Below, piece after piece: positions 32,339 to 55,100 of a DNA stretch of 64,000 bases. How positions within the stretch are numbered: position 1 is the stretch's first letter; every line of letters begins with the position of its first letter. The notes under the pieces are model-generated. The model was not told where the DNA came from and ran no database searches. It worked only from the letters and a program-made list of their open reading frames with translations. Both the position numbers and the translations under genes were made by a program. This DNA comes from Nematostella vectensis (taxonomy: Eukaryota; Cnidaria; Anthozoa; Actiniaria; Edwardsiidae): the NCBI RefSeq assembly GCF_932526225.1, contig NC_064046.1, positions 310,001 through 374,000 of the forward strand, given 5' to 3'.

Positions 32339-32399
32339 GTGTTTTACTGGGACTGGCTTATGAGTCAAACACGATCGCTATTGGTTAGTTTAAAATAGA

Positions 32400-33930
32400 G
32401 GTAGCTATTTCCGTTGGCGGGATTTCAGCCGTTGAAATGAAAAGCTTTTCAGCATGGCTTAAAGTGAAAATGTCATGTTGCTTTGTCTGCTAGAGTAGAG
32501 ATAATCCCTTATTGATTTCTAGCACATGCTGTGAGAATAGAATCTTCTTTTTAAAAAGCAACGCATTCCTTTTGCTTATATTTACTCGTCATGGTAGACA
32601 TAATTCGCAGTGTAAGAAAAGGAATGTACAGAGATAACTATCAGGAAAACATGAGCTAGGTTACATAGCATTTGGAAGAGAGAGCTCAAATACTGATGCA
32701 CTCTCTAAACGTTCTCATCCCACTTGCTGAGAGGTCTCTGGGGTCTAGTTTACTTCTCTTACTGTTTTGTATTGACCGCAAAACCAAAGCTTTAGCGTTT
32801 AGTTTGAGAGACACGTAAGCAAATAGCATATTTGTGTTTGTCAAAAGTTGGCAGGATACACTCTTTTTAACATAAAAAAATCGTCTAATTTTCAGTTGAG
32901 GCTGGGCCGTGTTCTTATTTTGGGAGCCCGTTCTTATGGAGTTTTGAAAGGAAATTACACAAATGATCAGTAACAATAATATTAAAGTTTCTTTTTCAGT
33001 TAACACAATTTGATCATGCATTTTGGAACAAATCACAGGTTAACACAGGTTAGTAGCGTGTATTAATTTTACGCAACCTTAGTATTTGGGATTTTTACCA
33101 TTTATATTCATGTAAGACCACTTAGTTCCGTTTCATGCTTATTCAAGTATCCACAACTGATTGTTATTGTGTATTAAAACTGCATACTGATTGCATTGTA
33201 AATAAATAAGATCTAAAACCGACCGTTGGCATTGCGCTGAGGTTGGAGCTGATATCCTCTAATGGATCACGACAATGAAAACAATGTCTAGCTAGGGGCA
33301 TCACACGTGGGACATAATGAGCCGTGGACATACATAGGGTACGACCGAATACGACCGAAAGGTGCTTATGGGTAGTAATTATTTGTGAAAATGAAAGTGG
33401 TAAGTAAACTCAAGCGATGTCAGAACCATAAATCAATTATATTTAATGGATAGTCGTATGTTTTATTTATATTTTTCTGAATTTGGAGCAAATATTTTAG
33501 GATCCATGGGTCCTTTCTGTCGTAGAACTGCCATTTGTCATGCATTCGCCATTTGCCGTTTCCACTGACATCGTTTTTTTAAATAAGTGTATGCAGTTAG
33601 GCGCTTTAGTGTTTTTTTACCTATGTTTACATGCGGGCTTGTCGCGTAATTGCGAGGACGGTTGACAACAACTTTTTGTCAATCGACTCGACGACTATAT
33701 GCAAATTATCAGCGTGCGTCAGAGCGCGAATTTCAAAAAACGATGAACAATTCAAAGTAAAGAGCCGAATTAAATTTTGTCTATTATGAGATACCAAAGT
33801 CAATAAAATTACGTAGTATTCAAAGAACAAGGTTTCTACAAACGAACTGCAGTAGTGGCTAGGTTATCTTCACGGGCAAAGCTCCGTTGCACCCTAAAGG
33901 CCGATTTAGACAGCTCGATTTAGTCGTATG
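32400..33930. other. Intergenic upstream of astacin; no gene seen
   Basis: AT-rich sequence with short chance frames only. The 27-bp minisatellite starts at its right edge. Confidence 0.5.
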
Positions 33931-33938
33931 CGACTTGC

Positions 33939-35405
33939 CTGCAACACCTCTTCCTCAACACTTGCCCGCAACATCTCTTCCTCAACACTTGCCCGCAACA
34001 TCTCTTCCTCAATACTTGCCCGCAACATTCCTTCCTCAACACTTGCCCGCAACACCTCTTCCTCAACACTTGCCCGCAACATCTCTTCCTCAACACTTGC
34101 CCGCAACATCTCTTCCTCAACACTTGCCCGCAACATCTCTTCCTCAACACTTGCCCGCAACAACTCTTCCTCAACACTTGCCCGCAACATTCCTTCCTCA
34201 ACACTTGCCCGCAACATCCCTTCCTCAACACTTGCCCGCAACATCTCTTCCTCAACACTTGCCCGCAACATCTCTTCCTCAACACTTGCCCGCAACAACT
34301 CTTCCTCAACACTTGCCCGCAACACCTCTTCCTCAACACTTGCCCGCAACATCTCTTCCTCAACACTTGCCCGCAACATCTCTTCCTCAACACTTGCCCG
34401 CAACATCTCTTCCTCAACACTTGCCCGCAACATTCCTTCCTCAACACTTGCCCGCAACATCTCTTCCTCAACACTTGCCCGCAACACCTCTTCCTCAACA
34501 CTTGCCCGCAACACCTCTTCCTCAACACTTGCCCGCAACATCTCTTCCTCAACACTTGCCCGCAACATCTCTTCCTCAACACTTGCCCGCAACATCTCTT
34601 CCTCAACACTTGCCCGCAACATCTCTTCCTCAACACTTGCCCGCAACATCTCTTCCTCAACACTTGCCCGCAACATTCCTTCCTCAACACTTGCCCGCAA
34701 CATCTCTTCCTCAACACTTGCCCGCAACACCTCTTCCTCAACACTTGCCCGCAACATCTCTTCCTCAACACTTGCCCGCAACATCTCTTCCTCAACACTT
34801 GCCCGCAACATCTCTTCCCCAACACTTGCCCGCAACATCTCTTCCTCAACACTTGCCCGCAACATCTCTTCCTCAACACTTGCCCGCAACACCTCTTCCT
34901 CAACACTTGCCCGCAACATCTCTGTCTCAACACTTGCCCGCAACACCTCTTCCTCAACACTTGCCCGCAACACCTCTTCCTCAACACTTGCCCGCAACAC
35001 CTCTTCCTCAACACTTGCCCGCAACATCTCTTCCTCAACACTTGCCCGCAACATCTCTTCCTCAACACTTGCCCGCAACATCTCTTCCTCAACACTTGCC
35101 CGCAACATCTCTTCCTCAACACTTGCCCGCAACATTCCTTCCTCAACACTTGCCCGCAACATCTCTTCCTCAACACTTGCCCGCAACACCTCTTCCTCAA
35201 CACTTGCCCGCAACATCTCTTCCTCAACACTTGCCCGCAACATCTCTTCCTCAACACTTGCCCGCAACATCTCTTCCCCAACACTTGCCCGCAACATCTC
35301 TTCCTCAACACTTGCCCGCAACATCTCTTCCTCAACACTTGCCCGCAACACCTCTTCCTCAACACTTGCCCGCAACATCTCTGTCTCAACACTTGCCCGC
35401 AACAA
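33939..35405 (+). repeat. 27-bp minisatellite (~54 copies) between the astacin and GMDS promoters
   Basis: Unit CAACACTTGCCCGCAACATC plus TCTTCCT, with variants at a few positions. Because 27 is divisible by three and the unit lacks stops, frames of about 500 codons are open on both strands. A 459-bp (17-unit) higher-order repeat is visible: the rare variants CTTCCCCAAC and TCTGTCTCAA recur 459 bp apart. Confidence 0.95.
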
Positions 35406-36124
35406 CTCGAGTCGTATAGTTTCCGCTACGACGTTCGGCTACGAAACGCGTAGTGTGTAATTCAGGGCTATAGAGAAAAGAAACAGGCTGCCGAGGACCG
35501 CTCGGGGGTCCTGTGGTGATAACCCAAGCGGAAAGGGGATGAGAACCACAGAAAGCCCGCATAGCTATTTCGACTTCACTCTTTATCGTTCATGTTTATA
35601 GATAGTTTTAACGTTTAAAGACGCCTGCGGAGAAGGTTAAGCCCATTAACAATTTGTCATTTTCCTCAGATTCCTCCCGAAGTCATAGTACGGGGCAGCT
35701 CTCGTCATGTCAGGGGAGGATCTAGCTTTTTGCCAAGGGGAGGGGGGTGACCCCAAAACTACCTTCGTAACGATTTATGAACAGACACAATGAAGCAGAC
35801 ACAAACAGCCCCCCTCCCCCTCCGTAGATCTTGTACTAGCGGGGGATATTTCATGGTCTATTCTCTGCGCTCTATTTGCAAATCACTTATAACTCATTTT
35901 ATGTGACAACACTATTACTCATCCTTGTCAAACTTCCTTCTTATCCATTGGAAAAGCTGCTGCACTATAGTGTTACCATGACTACGGCAGGCAAGGCGCG
36001 CTTCCGAATGAATTACAAGGGACGCCTGGTTGATTTTTCTGCCACCGAGGCAAGGCATTTGCATTCGAACTTTCTAGGTTTGCTTTCAAAAAGTCTTTTT
36101 AGCCCAAAAGATTAATAAACTATT

Positions 36125-46472
<10,348 letters not shown>

Positions 46473-46898
46473 AAAAAGCACCCTACAATATGAGAAAATA
46501 ATATCGTCCACATATACATAAGTTTGTTTAGTACTTCATATATGACCCTATTAACCCACTATCTCCCTAATCCTAAATGAAGTACTAACCTTGGGGTCAT
46601 ATATGACGTACTGTTGGGACATGGGGATATCGACGATCTTTAGCATGCAAATACTGGCTTAGAAAGGCAGCGTGAACCAATAACTGGTTGCCTAGGAACT
46701 ACCGTAAAAGCTCTAGTAAGCCCGCGCTGCCTTTTATCCCAGGTTCGGCTTGACCTCGCTATGGGTCCCCAGAAATGTCCTCATGTCATATATTTCTTGG
46801 GCCATACATCCACACACATTATTTAAGGTATTTAAAATATCCCGCTGCTCTGAGAGTATTGTGATAAAACACCTGTTTGTAATATTTATCTGATGTGG

Positions 46899-46904
46899 AA
46901 TAAA
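46899..46904 (+). terminator. Poly(A) signal candidate for GMDS
   Basis: AATAAA lies about 430 bp after the GMDS stop codon, before a ~28-bp tandem repeat begins. It is the clearest signal in the interval. Confidence 0.5.
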
Positions 46905-46964
46905 GCGTTTTAAGAAAGTTTCTACTATAGTATATTTAATGCCTTGGCCCGTTACAACTGGTGG

Positions 46965-47275
46965 AAATGCCGTGTTTCTAAAGTGTACTGGGAAATGCCG
47001 TATTTCTTAGATGTTCTTGGAAATGCCGTGTTCTAAGGTGTACTGGGAAATGCCGTGTTTCTTAGATGTCCTTGGAAATACCGTGTTTCTTAGATGTTCT
47101 TGGGAATGAAGTGTTTCTTAGATGTTTTTGGAAATGCCGTGTTCCTAAGATGTACTGGGAAATGCCCTGTTTCTTAGATGTTCTAGGAAATGCCGTGTTT
47201 TTACAGTAAGATTTTCTTGGAAATGCCGCGTTTCTATGGTGTACTGGGAAATGCCGTGTTTCTAGATGTTACGGG
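46965..47275 (+). repeat. ~28-bp tandem repeat downstream of GMDS
   Basis: About ten variants of GGAAATGCCGTGTTTCTTAG followed by ATGTTCTT. It begins about 60 bp past the GMDS poly(A) signal. Confidence 0.85.
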
Positions 47276-47944
47276 AGCATCTTCATTTTTTTTTTCACCA
47301 CTACATGATATTCAGTATGTAGGCGAGTTTTTTAGGATGTGTAGCTACCATAGGATGTCTTTTACCCTCTATTGATTTACAGCCAAATTCTTTGTTGCGC
47401 GCAAAAAAAAATGCTGCGTTTTCTGATCCGTTAATCATCACATCTCGGCATAAAAACAACTCGCCAACTTTCGGAAAAGCTCGAGTCAAGCTCTTAAAGT
47501 TCTATCTCTTGATAAGACATAACCTACCAAGTCATGTCTTAACATAAGTAAAGTCATACGACATACAGTGCTATCTACAATTCGTTTCATCCTTCGGGAG
47601 GGCTCAATGCCCCAGGGGGGGAGGGGAGGAATCTCCAGCAAAGTAGACTTTTTTCCGATTCTTCCATCTCTTAGGGTTAAAAATTCCTTCGGCCCCACCT
47701 ATCTCTTAGGGGTAAGAATTTCTGTTGACCACGCCCAAAGTGCCCTCCCTTAGGGTTAAAATCGATTTTGCCGACGATCACCCCTGTCTGTTTTTATCGA
47801 AGTTATTATTACTGAATGACGCAAAATGGCAAGTCATTTAAACGTCCTTAAAATATTTTAGAGGCAAAGCCTGGGGTATGAGCGGAATAAATAGAGGGGG
47901 ACATACGTTATTTATCTTCCTTTCTTAGCCGTTTTATAGTACAA

Positions 47945-50425
47945 CTAAAAGCGATGTATAGCAATATCATCCTCATTTTGCTTTGAATGATGCAGTGAGT
48001 AAACCCCAACAAAACGAAAAAATAAACATCGAGCATAGCATATCATAGCTAAGAGGGCAAATGAAGGTAAATGAGGGCTACGTGTAGGCACAGGTATGGG
48101 TGTACTTATAGATGCAATTCTTTCAGTCCTTTTATAACAATCTGGCATGAAGTACATTTCTAAGCGTCGAGCATAGCATATAGCTAAAGAGGGCGAATGA
48201 AGGTAAATAAGGGCAACGTGTAGGAGGTATGGGTGTACTTCTAGATGCAATTCTTTCAGTCCTTCTATAGCAATCTGGCATGAAGTACCTATCTAAGCAT
48301 CGAACATAGCATATCATAGCTAAATAGCATATCATAGCTAAAGAGGGCAAATAGTAAGTAAGTAAAAACTTTATTTAGAATGAGGGGAGCACATAGTAGC
48401 AACGCTAATAAACTTGTGGCCCTTAAATATAAGATATGTACAAATAAAACTATGTTGAAATTACTAAGATAAACTATATTAAAAATTAACAATAAATAAC
48501 AAAAAATTTATAGTACAATAATGTAAAAGACGCTGCTCCGAAGACGCCCAATCTCTTAGAGATTATTTAAAGGGAACAGGCCTATCATCGATTCTCCTTG
48601 TCGTAATAAGGAGACTGTTCCAAAGACGGGTGGCAGAAACGGAAAAAGTGCGCCCCCCTCCCCCCCCCCCCCCCCTTCTGTCTTCCTACCGTATTTCGGG
48701 CAGCGTAGATAAAAATCCGCAAAGCGTGTGGATTTACTATGTAAAAAACTATTAAGTGTTAGGTGCTCACTTAAAAATGAAGGTACATTACCGTGTATCC
48801 GCTTATGTACAAGAGCGCACTTGCTAATTTTAAAATGTTCGTAAACAGGAATCCAGCTAAGTTCGACAGATAGTGCGCGCGGTTCTGCAAAAAGTATAAC
48901 TCTGGCTGCGCGCTTTTGTAGCTTGAAAGTTCTATATAAAAGTTCTTTGTTACACACGCTCCATACTGCGCTTGCATGATTGAATATTGGTAGAATTAAC
49001 GAATCATAAAATTGCTTGCGTTTAGCTAATGGTAAAAACGATCTTATTTTCCTTAAAATTGCTATAACGGGAGGCCACTTTTTGGCAAATCTTTTCTAAA
49101 TGATCGTTAAACGAGAGTTCGCTATCAATGTCAAATCCTAGTAGCATAGCACTTGGACATTTTCTAGAGCTGTGGCACCGTTTCCCGCCTTGACAGACAG
49201 TCCTTCGCTTGTTGTTTTAGCAAGACGCTTTCCCGTTATCGTCAAGACCTTCTTCTTATTATTTTTAAGTAGGAGCTTGTTTGCATTCGCCCAAAGACTC
49301 AATCTCCCCCAGTGACGTGTTGAAAGAGTCATTGAGAAGGTGTAGCTTGGTGACGTCAGCTGGAGCAGAGACAGTGGTGTCATCGGCGTAAAGGTCTAAT
49401 TCAATCGAGACCTGCAAGGGCAAGTCGTTAATAAATAAAAGGAAGAACAGCGGCCCCAATATGGATCCTGAGGGACTCCATGATTGATTTGCATTTCAGA
49501 CGAAACTTGACCGTGCACGTGAACAACTTGCCGCCTGTTTGACAAATACGAAAGACACCATGGTAATTCTTTGTTAACAACCCCATACGCCTTTAGCGTT
49601 TGTAGTAGCAGTTCAAGATCCACCATGGCTGATGCCTTAGTGTAGTAGTGTAGTCCACGAGCCCCATACCCGACACCTTATCATTGTCGAGGTTGAACAG
49701 TAGTTCATCCACTATCTTTATTAGAGCTATTTCAGTGTTATGATGCTTCCGAAAACCAGACTGCCTCGAGTAGAGAAAGCTGTTGTCATTGAGATAGGTG
49801 TGCAGAGAATCATGCACATGCCGCTCAATAATCTTGATGACAGAAAGAATATAGATAGGACTTTAGTAACTTGGATCAGTTCGATCTCCTTTCTTGAACA
49901 ACGGGGTAATCTTAGCTAACTTCCATCTTTTGGGCAGGAACGTTTCACTAGACAGAGATAGATTAATCAGCTTGGCTATACTCGGTGAAATAGCAGGAAT
50001 TCGCAATATACGAGCACTGATCTTTTCGATACCAGATGCTTTGTTTGGGTTGATCTTCATTACTATGCGGGTTATTTGTGTACTTGTTATAGCAGGGACC
50101 GAGAAACAATCATAAGGGTCTTTCAGTGATTCAACAAAGCTCACAAGTTTAGAGAGACAGGGCACCTTGGCCAAATTTACTGTCAGTTTATCAGCGATAG
50201 TTGAGAAAAATGCATTGAGATGTCTTTGGAATTTTCAACAACGCGTTCACCCATTTCGACCGAGCTGATTCGCTGAGGGTAGTTTGTAAAGATAAGGTCC
50301 AGACAAGTCTTACTAATTGGCCTTGATACCACAGAGACTAGTTGATTAAAATTCATATTCGTCAAAATGAAGTTAATGAGGGCTTAGTGTAGGCACAGGC
50401 ATGGGTGTACTTATAGATAGCATAA
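47945..50425 (+). repeat. 139-bp satellite array A, split by a LINE
   Basis: Monomers contain GCATCGAGCATAGCATATCA, TAGCTAAAGAGGGCAAATGA and TATAGATGCAATTCTTTCAG. The array starts after a leader (AGTACAAC/TTAAAAGCGATG...) also found at 52167, so A and B share the same left junction. The LINE at 48362-50372 interrupts a monomer, which resumes at about 50373. Confidence 0.85.
48362..50372 (-). mobile_element. Decayed L2/CR1-like LINE fragment inserted in the 139-bp satellite
   Basis: Several frames on the minus strand give LINE ORF2 blocks in order: NPNKASGIEKI and LAKITPLFKKGD (about 50174-49863), SRQSGFRKHHNTEIAL (about 49770), INHGVPQ, LLFINDLP and the YADD motif (about 49390). Frameshifts separate them, so it is a pseudogene. 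The 3' end carries a (TTAC)n tail at 48356-48366. Both flanks are pieces of the same satellite monomer. Confidence 0.8.
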
Positions 50426-52160
50426 ATACATTTAATTTGCTGGAATTTTGTATTGAATTTGTTTAAAAGACCATACTCCTTGTGCTTTTAATAAGGACGT
50501 CCTATCCTATCGGGAACCTCTGCACGATTTTTAAAGGAATAAAAAAGTTACACGAGCCGAGCATTGGCGTGTCAATCATGTAGTTTTTTTTTTCTTGCCA
50601 TGGTAACATCACAAAGTGATTGGCACCCAGGACTAAGTAACTAAGGGACCGTTCATTTTTTATCAGGGAGGGGGGGGTAGGTGGAAATAAGGGGGGTCAC
50701 CCCAAAAATACAGGGAAAAGGGGGTATCCAAAAAAATACACAGAAAAAGGGGGGTCACACGAAATATTACAGCTATTTTTAGGACCAAATTTTTTTCTAA
50801 TACAGTACATTTATTTACTCGACAGACTTTGCTTTTGAGAAATAAATCTGGCGTGAGCTTTTCTGATGGCTCGTTATATTTAGATAGAACAAAACAAAGT
50901 TTAAAACAGTCGTCAGTGTATGTGCACTGTCTCAATTCAAACATAATACTCTTCACTGTGGCCCTCATGAACCCTCTATCGCTGTCATCGCCATCCTCAT
51001 CTGCCTCCCCTTGCCATCCTCATCGACATCCTCATCGACATCCTCACCGCCATCCTTATTGCTTCCACTTCTCGCTATCTCATCAATATCCTCATCATCC
51101 AGGGGCGTACGCAGGACTGCTTTGCAGTCAAAGCATTCAGAAGATGAATGAGGGCGTGTCCCCTCATCCCGCATCCCCGTGAAGATTTCATAGCTCCCGC
51201 TTTTGGATTTGAAATTCGTCATGGGTCTGACGTCAATGCGTCAAACTTTTGAGAATATTACACGATCCTCTGTCATCCTCGATCTGAAATAGGACTTCAG
51301 TCGTCACGTGGCACTGAACGACATAACAATATGTTTGGAAATCATCCCTAGACTATCATAATTTAGAAAATAATAGTTTTTATCCTCATCATATATATAT
51401 AAAGCTACGTACATAAAAATGAATTAGTAAACATTAGATTTTTCCCCCTCGTTATGCAAATAAGATCGCCTATTTTTTTTGCAGTCCAGTGATGGCAGGC
51501 TTATAGGCTGCGTACGTCTCTGTCATCGCTATCTCATCGCTATCCTCATCGCTTCTATCCTCACCATCCTTATCGCTATCCTCGCCATCTTTTCCTGCAC
51601 TTTCGTTTGTGGTATACTCCTGCGGGTACAGGAACTGGTACACTTTGTCTTGCACTCTCGCTCTTGGATTGTTGACAATCCTGCTGGCAGATCCATTGCC
51701 TAGCGCAAAAGTTTGTAACAAATAAGCAAAACTGGGCGCATTTTGAACGATCAGCTGTGAAATTCCCTCAGTGTCTACTATTTGTTTCGGAATTGGAATC
51801 CTCGGTGGAAACGAAAGAAAACCAGGCAAGGTTTTTACACAGATGTCCTACACCCTCTCTACATTTTTTTTAGGCGCATTTCCTTTCTTTTATTGCTCTT
51901 GCGAGTGTTTTACTTTTTTTCTCCTCTTTTTTGTATTGTGGGTTGTGTTTATCCCATTGAATATTGTCTTGAAATCGTTTGTCTGCTTGTCTGACGTATG
52001 CAGACCCCCATGCTTCCAAGAATTTCGTGTTGATGGTGGATAGGTGTGTGTCTGATTAAATGAATGCTCTGGAATTCATTTTCTTGCAATAGTTTGCGGC
52101 CATCTTTACTCCACAAACAGGCATCATCATTATTCAGATTCCGCTGTAATCCATGAAGTT
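50425..52160. other. Spacer between arrays A and B; no firm gene
   Basis: Contains a G-rich repeat near 50640-50760 (AAGGGACCGTTCATTTTTTA-type element end) and CATCCTCAT-type microsatellites (50975-51100, 51520-51600). A minus-strand frame at 51470-51829 has a non-repetitive part (IVNNPRARVQDKVYQFLYPQ) and an acidic part made by the microsatellite. It could be an exon, but no clear partners were found. Confidence 0.4.
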
Positions 52161-52164
52161 TCTT

Positions 52165-55100
52165 AAGTACAATTAAAAGCGATGTGTAATGATATCATCC
52201 TCATTTTGCTTTGAATGATGCAGTGAGTAAACCCCAACAAAACGAAGAAATAAAAATCGAGCATAGCATATCATAGCTAAAGAGGGCAAATGAAGGTAAA
52301 TGAGGGCTACGTGTAGGCACGTGTTTGGTTGTAGTTATAGATGCAATTCTCTCAGTCCTTCTATAGCAATCTGGCATGAAGTACACATCTAAGCATAGAG
52401 CATAGCATATCATAGCTAAAAAGGGCAAATGAAGGTAAATGAGGGCTACGTGTAGGCCCAAGTATAGGTGTACTTATAGATGCAATTCTTTCAATCATTC
52501 TATAGCAATCTGGCATGAAGTACATATATAAGCATCGAGCATAGCATGTCATAGCTAAAGAGTTCAAATGAAGGTGGATGCGGGCTACGTGTAGGCACGT
52601 ATAGGTGTACTTATAGTTGCAATTCTTCCAGTCTTTCTATGTCAATCTGACATGAAGTACACATCTAGGCATCGAGCATAGCATATCATAGCTAAAGAGG
52701 TGGAATGTGTGTTGAAGATAACCCCTATTTATAATCATGGGTTGGACTGTATTGTCTTTTAGTTTTATGCACAGGCAGCCACACTCGATAAAGATTAGAA
52801 ATAAACTCATGCCATGTATAATATTTTCTATAAATAAGCAATGTTTCCATCCTGTTCCTCGCTCAGTGTATTGGCCCTGACCTTCAGGCTATGCCTTGAA
52901 ATCTCTAATCGTCACTTTTCAAACTCATTAATTATTCATGCATGCATTAGCCAATGAGTGGAGAGGATATGGGTCACATGCATGGGTCTTGATAACCAAT
53001 GAAAACCCGGATGAACATCACTAATGATTTGGATATGTGATCCAACCCACTTGTGAAGTTCATCTGGGTTCCCATTGGATATCAAGATCCATACATGTAA
53101 CCCAAATAGAACAATAACACCAATGACAATTTTATTTATCTTAATTTTAAACACACAATTGGTCAATTGGTTAAATCAAGGAAACCAAATCAAGCCTAGA
53201 AAACAGCAGGGCGTCATACCTTTTTTCGTTCACAATTATGGTAACATCACAATTTGAACATGAATGATGCAGAGTGTAAAATTGAACTTAAGCCTTTGTC
53301 TACTTTATTACACTCCGACTCTAAAATCTAAATATTGACCGTTTCTTCCTTCTCAGAAACTTTACTTTCTGGCCTTAAAAGATTGGAAACTTTGCTAACC
53401 TGTACTCCTGTACATTTTAGACTTTGAGATGCTGGCTTTAACCAATGTCTTTTCGTCCTCTCCGCACTTGGGAGAACGAAAACGGTTGGCTGCTAAACCT
53501 TCGGCCATAGCTCAAGCTTCTCTGGCCGAATGAATGATCTTGCGTCGCATAACAAATAACAAAATGTACTTATTGTATTTCCTTTGAGAAAAAGCAGGTT
53601 GTGATTGGACACAAACTTCTCGCCATTGTTTGGTCAATAGTTTGAAAAGCACTTTTGCGTTCCGTTCATGCCGCCTTTTACAATTTGTGCAAAATTGCGA
53701 TTACATCGTGACTTTATTTGGTAAAAACTTTGAAAAGCCATATAAAAAACTTGTGCTTCGTGTTTCATCAGGGATTCCAAACACCCTCGACACGATAAAA
53801 GCACTCGGCCGCAGACGGCCTTGTCCTTTCATCTCTCTCGGTGTTTGGAATCCCCAATGAAACACTCGCACTCGTTTTTAATATATTACATGTAATTCTT
53901 TCAGTTCTTCTATAGCAATATGGAATTAAGTACAAATCTAAGTATCGAGAATAGCATAGCATATTATAGTTAAAGAGGGCAAATGAAGGTGAATGAGGGC
54001 TAAGTGTAGGCACAGGTACGGGTGTACTTATAGATGCTATTCTTTCAGTTCTTCTATAGCAACCTGGCATGAAGAACACACCTAAGCATCGAGCATAGCA
54101 TATCATAGCTAAAGAGGGCAAATGAAGGTAAATGAGGGCTACGTGTAGGCACAAGTATGGGTGCACTTATAGATGCAATTCTTTCAATCATTCTATAGCA
54201 ATCTGGCATGAAGTACATATCTAAGCATAGAGCATAGCATATCATAGCTAAAGAGGGCAAATGGAGGTAAAGAAGGGCAACGGGTAGGAACAGGTATGGG
54301 TGTACTTATAGATGCAATTCTTCCAGTCTTTCTATGTCAATCTGACATGAAGTACACATCCAGGCATCGAGCATAGCATATCATAGCTAAAGAGGTGGAA
54401 GGTGTGTTGAAGATAACCCCTATTTATAATCATGGGTTGGACTGTATTGTCTTTTAGTTTTATGCACAGGCAGCCACACTTGATAAAGATTAGAAATAAA
54501 CTCATGCCATGTATAATATTTTCTATAAATAGGCAATGTTTCCATTCTGTTCCTCGCTCAGTGTATTGGCCCTGACCTTCAGGCTATGCCTTGAAATCTC
54601 TAATCGTCACTTTTCAAACTCATTAATTATTCATGCATGCATTAGCCAATGAGTGGAGAGGATATGGGTCGCATGCATGGGTCTTGATACCCAATGAAAA
54701 CCCGGATGAACATCACTAATGATTTGGATATGTGATCCAACCCACTTGTGAAGTTCATCTGGGTTCCCATTGGATATCAAGATCCATACATGTAACCCAA
54801 ATAGAACAATAACACCAATGACAATTTTATTTATCTTAATTTTAAACACACAATTGGTCAATTGGTTAAATCAAGGAAACCAAATCAAGCCTAGAAAACA
54901 GCAGGTAGTCATACCCTTTTTCGTTCACAATTATGGTAACATCACAATTTGAACATGAATGATGCAGAGTGTAAAATTGAACTTAAGCCTTTGTCTACTT
55001 TATTACACTCCGACTCTAAAATCTAAATATTGACCGTTTCTTCCTTCTCAGAAACTTTACTTTCTGGCCTTAAAAGATTGGAAACTTTGCTAACCTGTAC

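Noticed and set aside
33887-35460. Four overlapping frames of about 490-510 codons
   Set aside because: Produced by a stop-free 27-bp unit on both strands; no start context, splice partners or non-repetitive domain.
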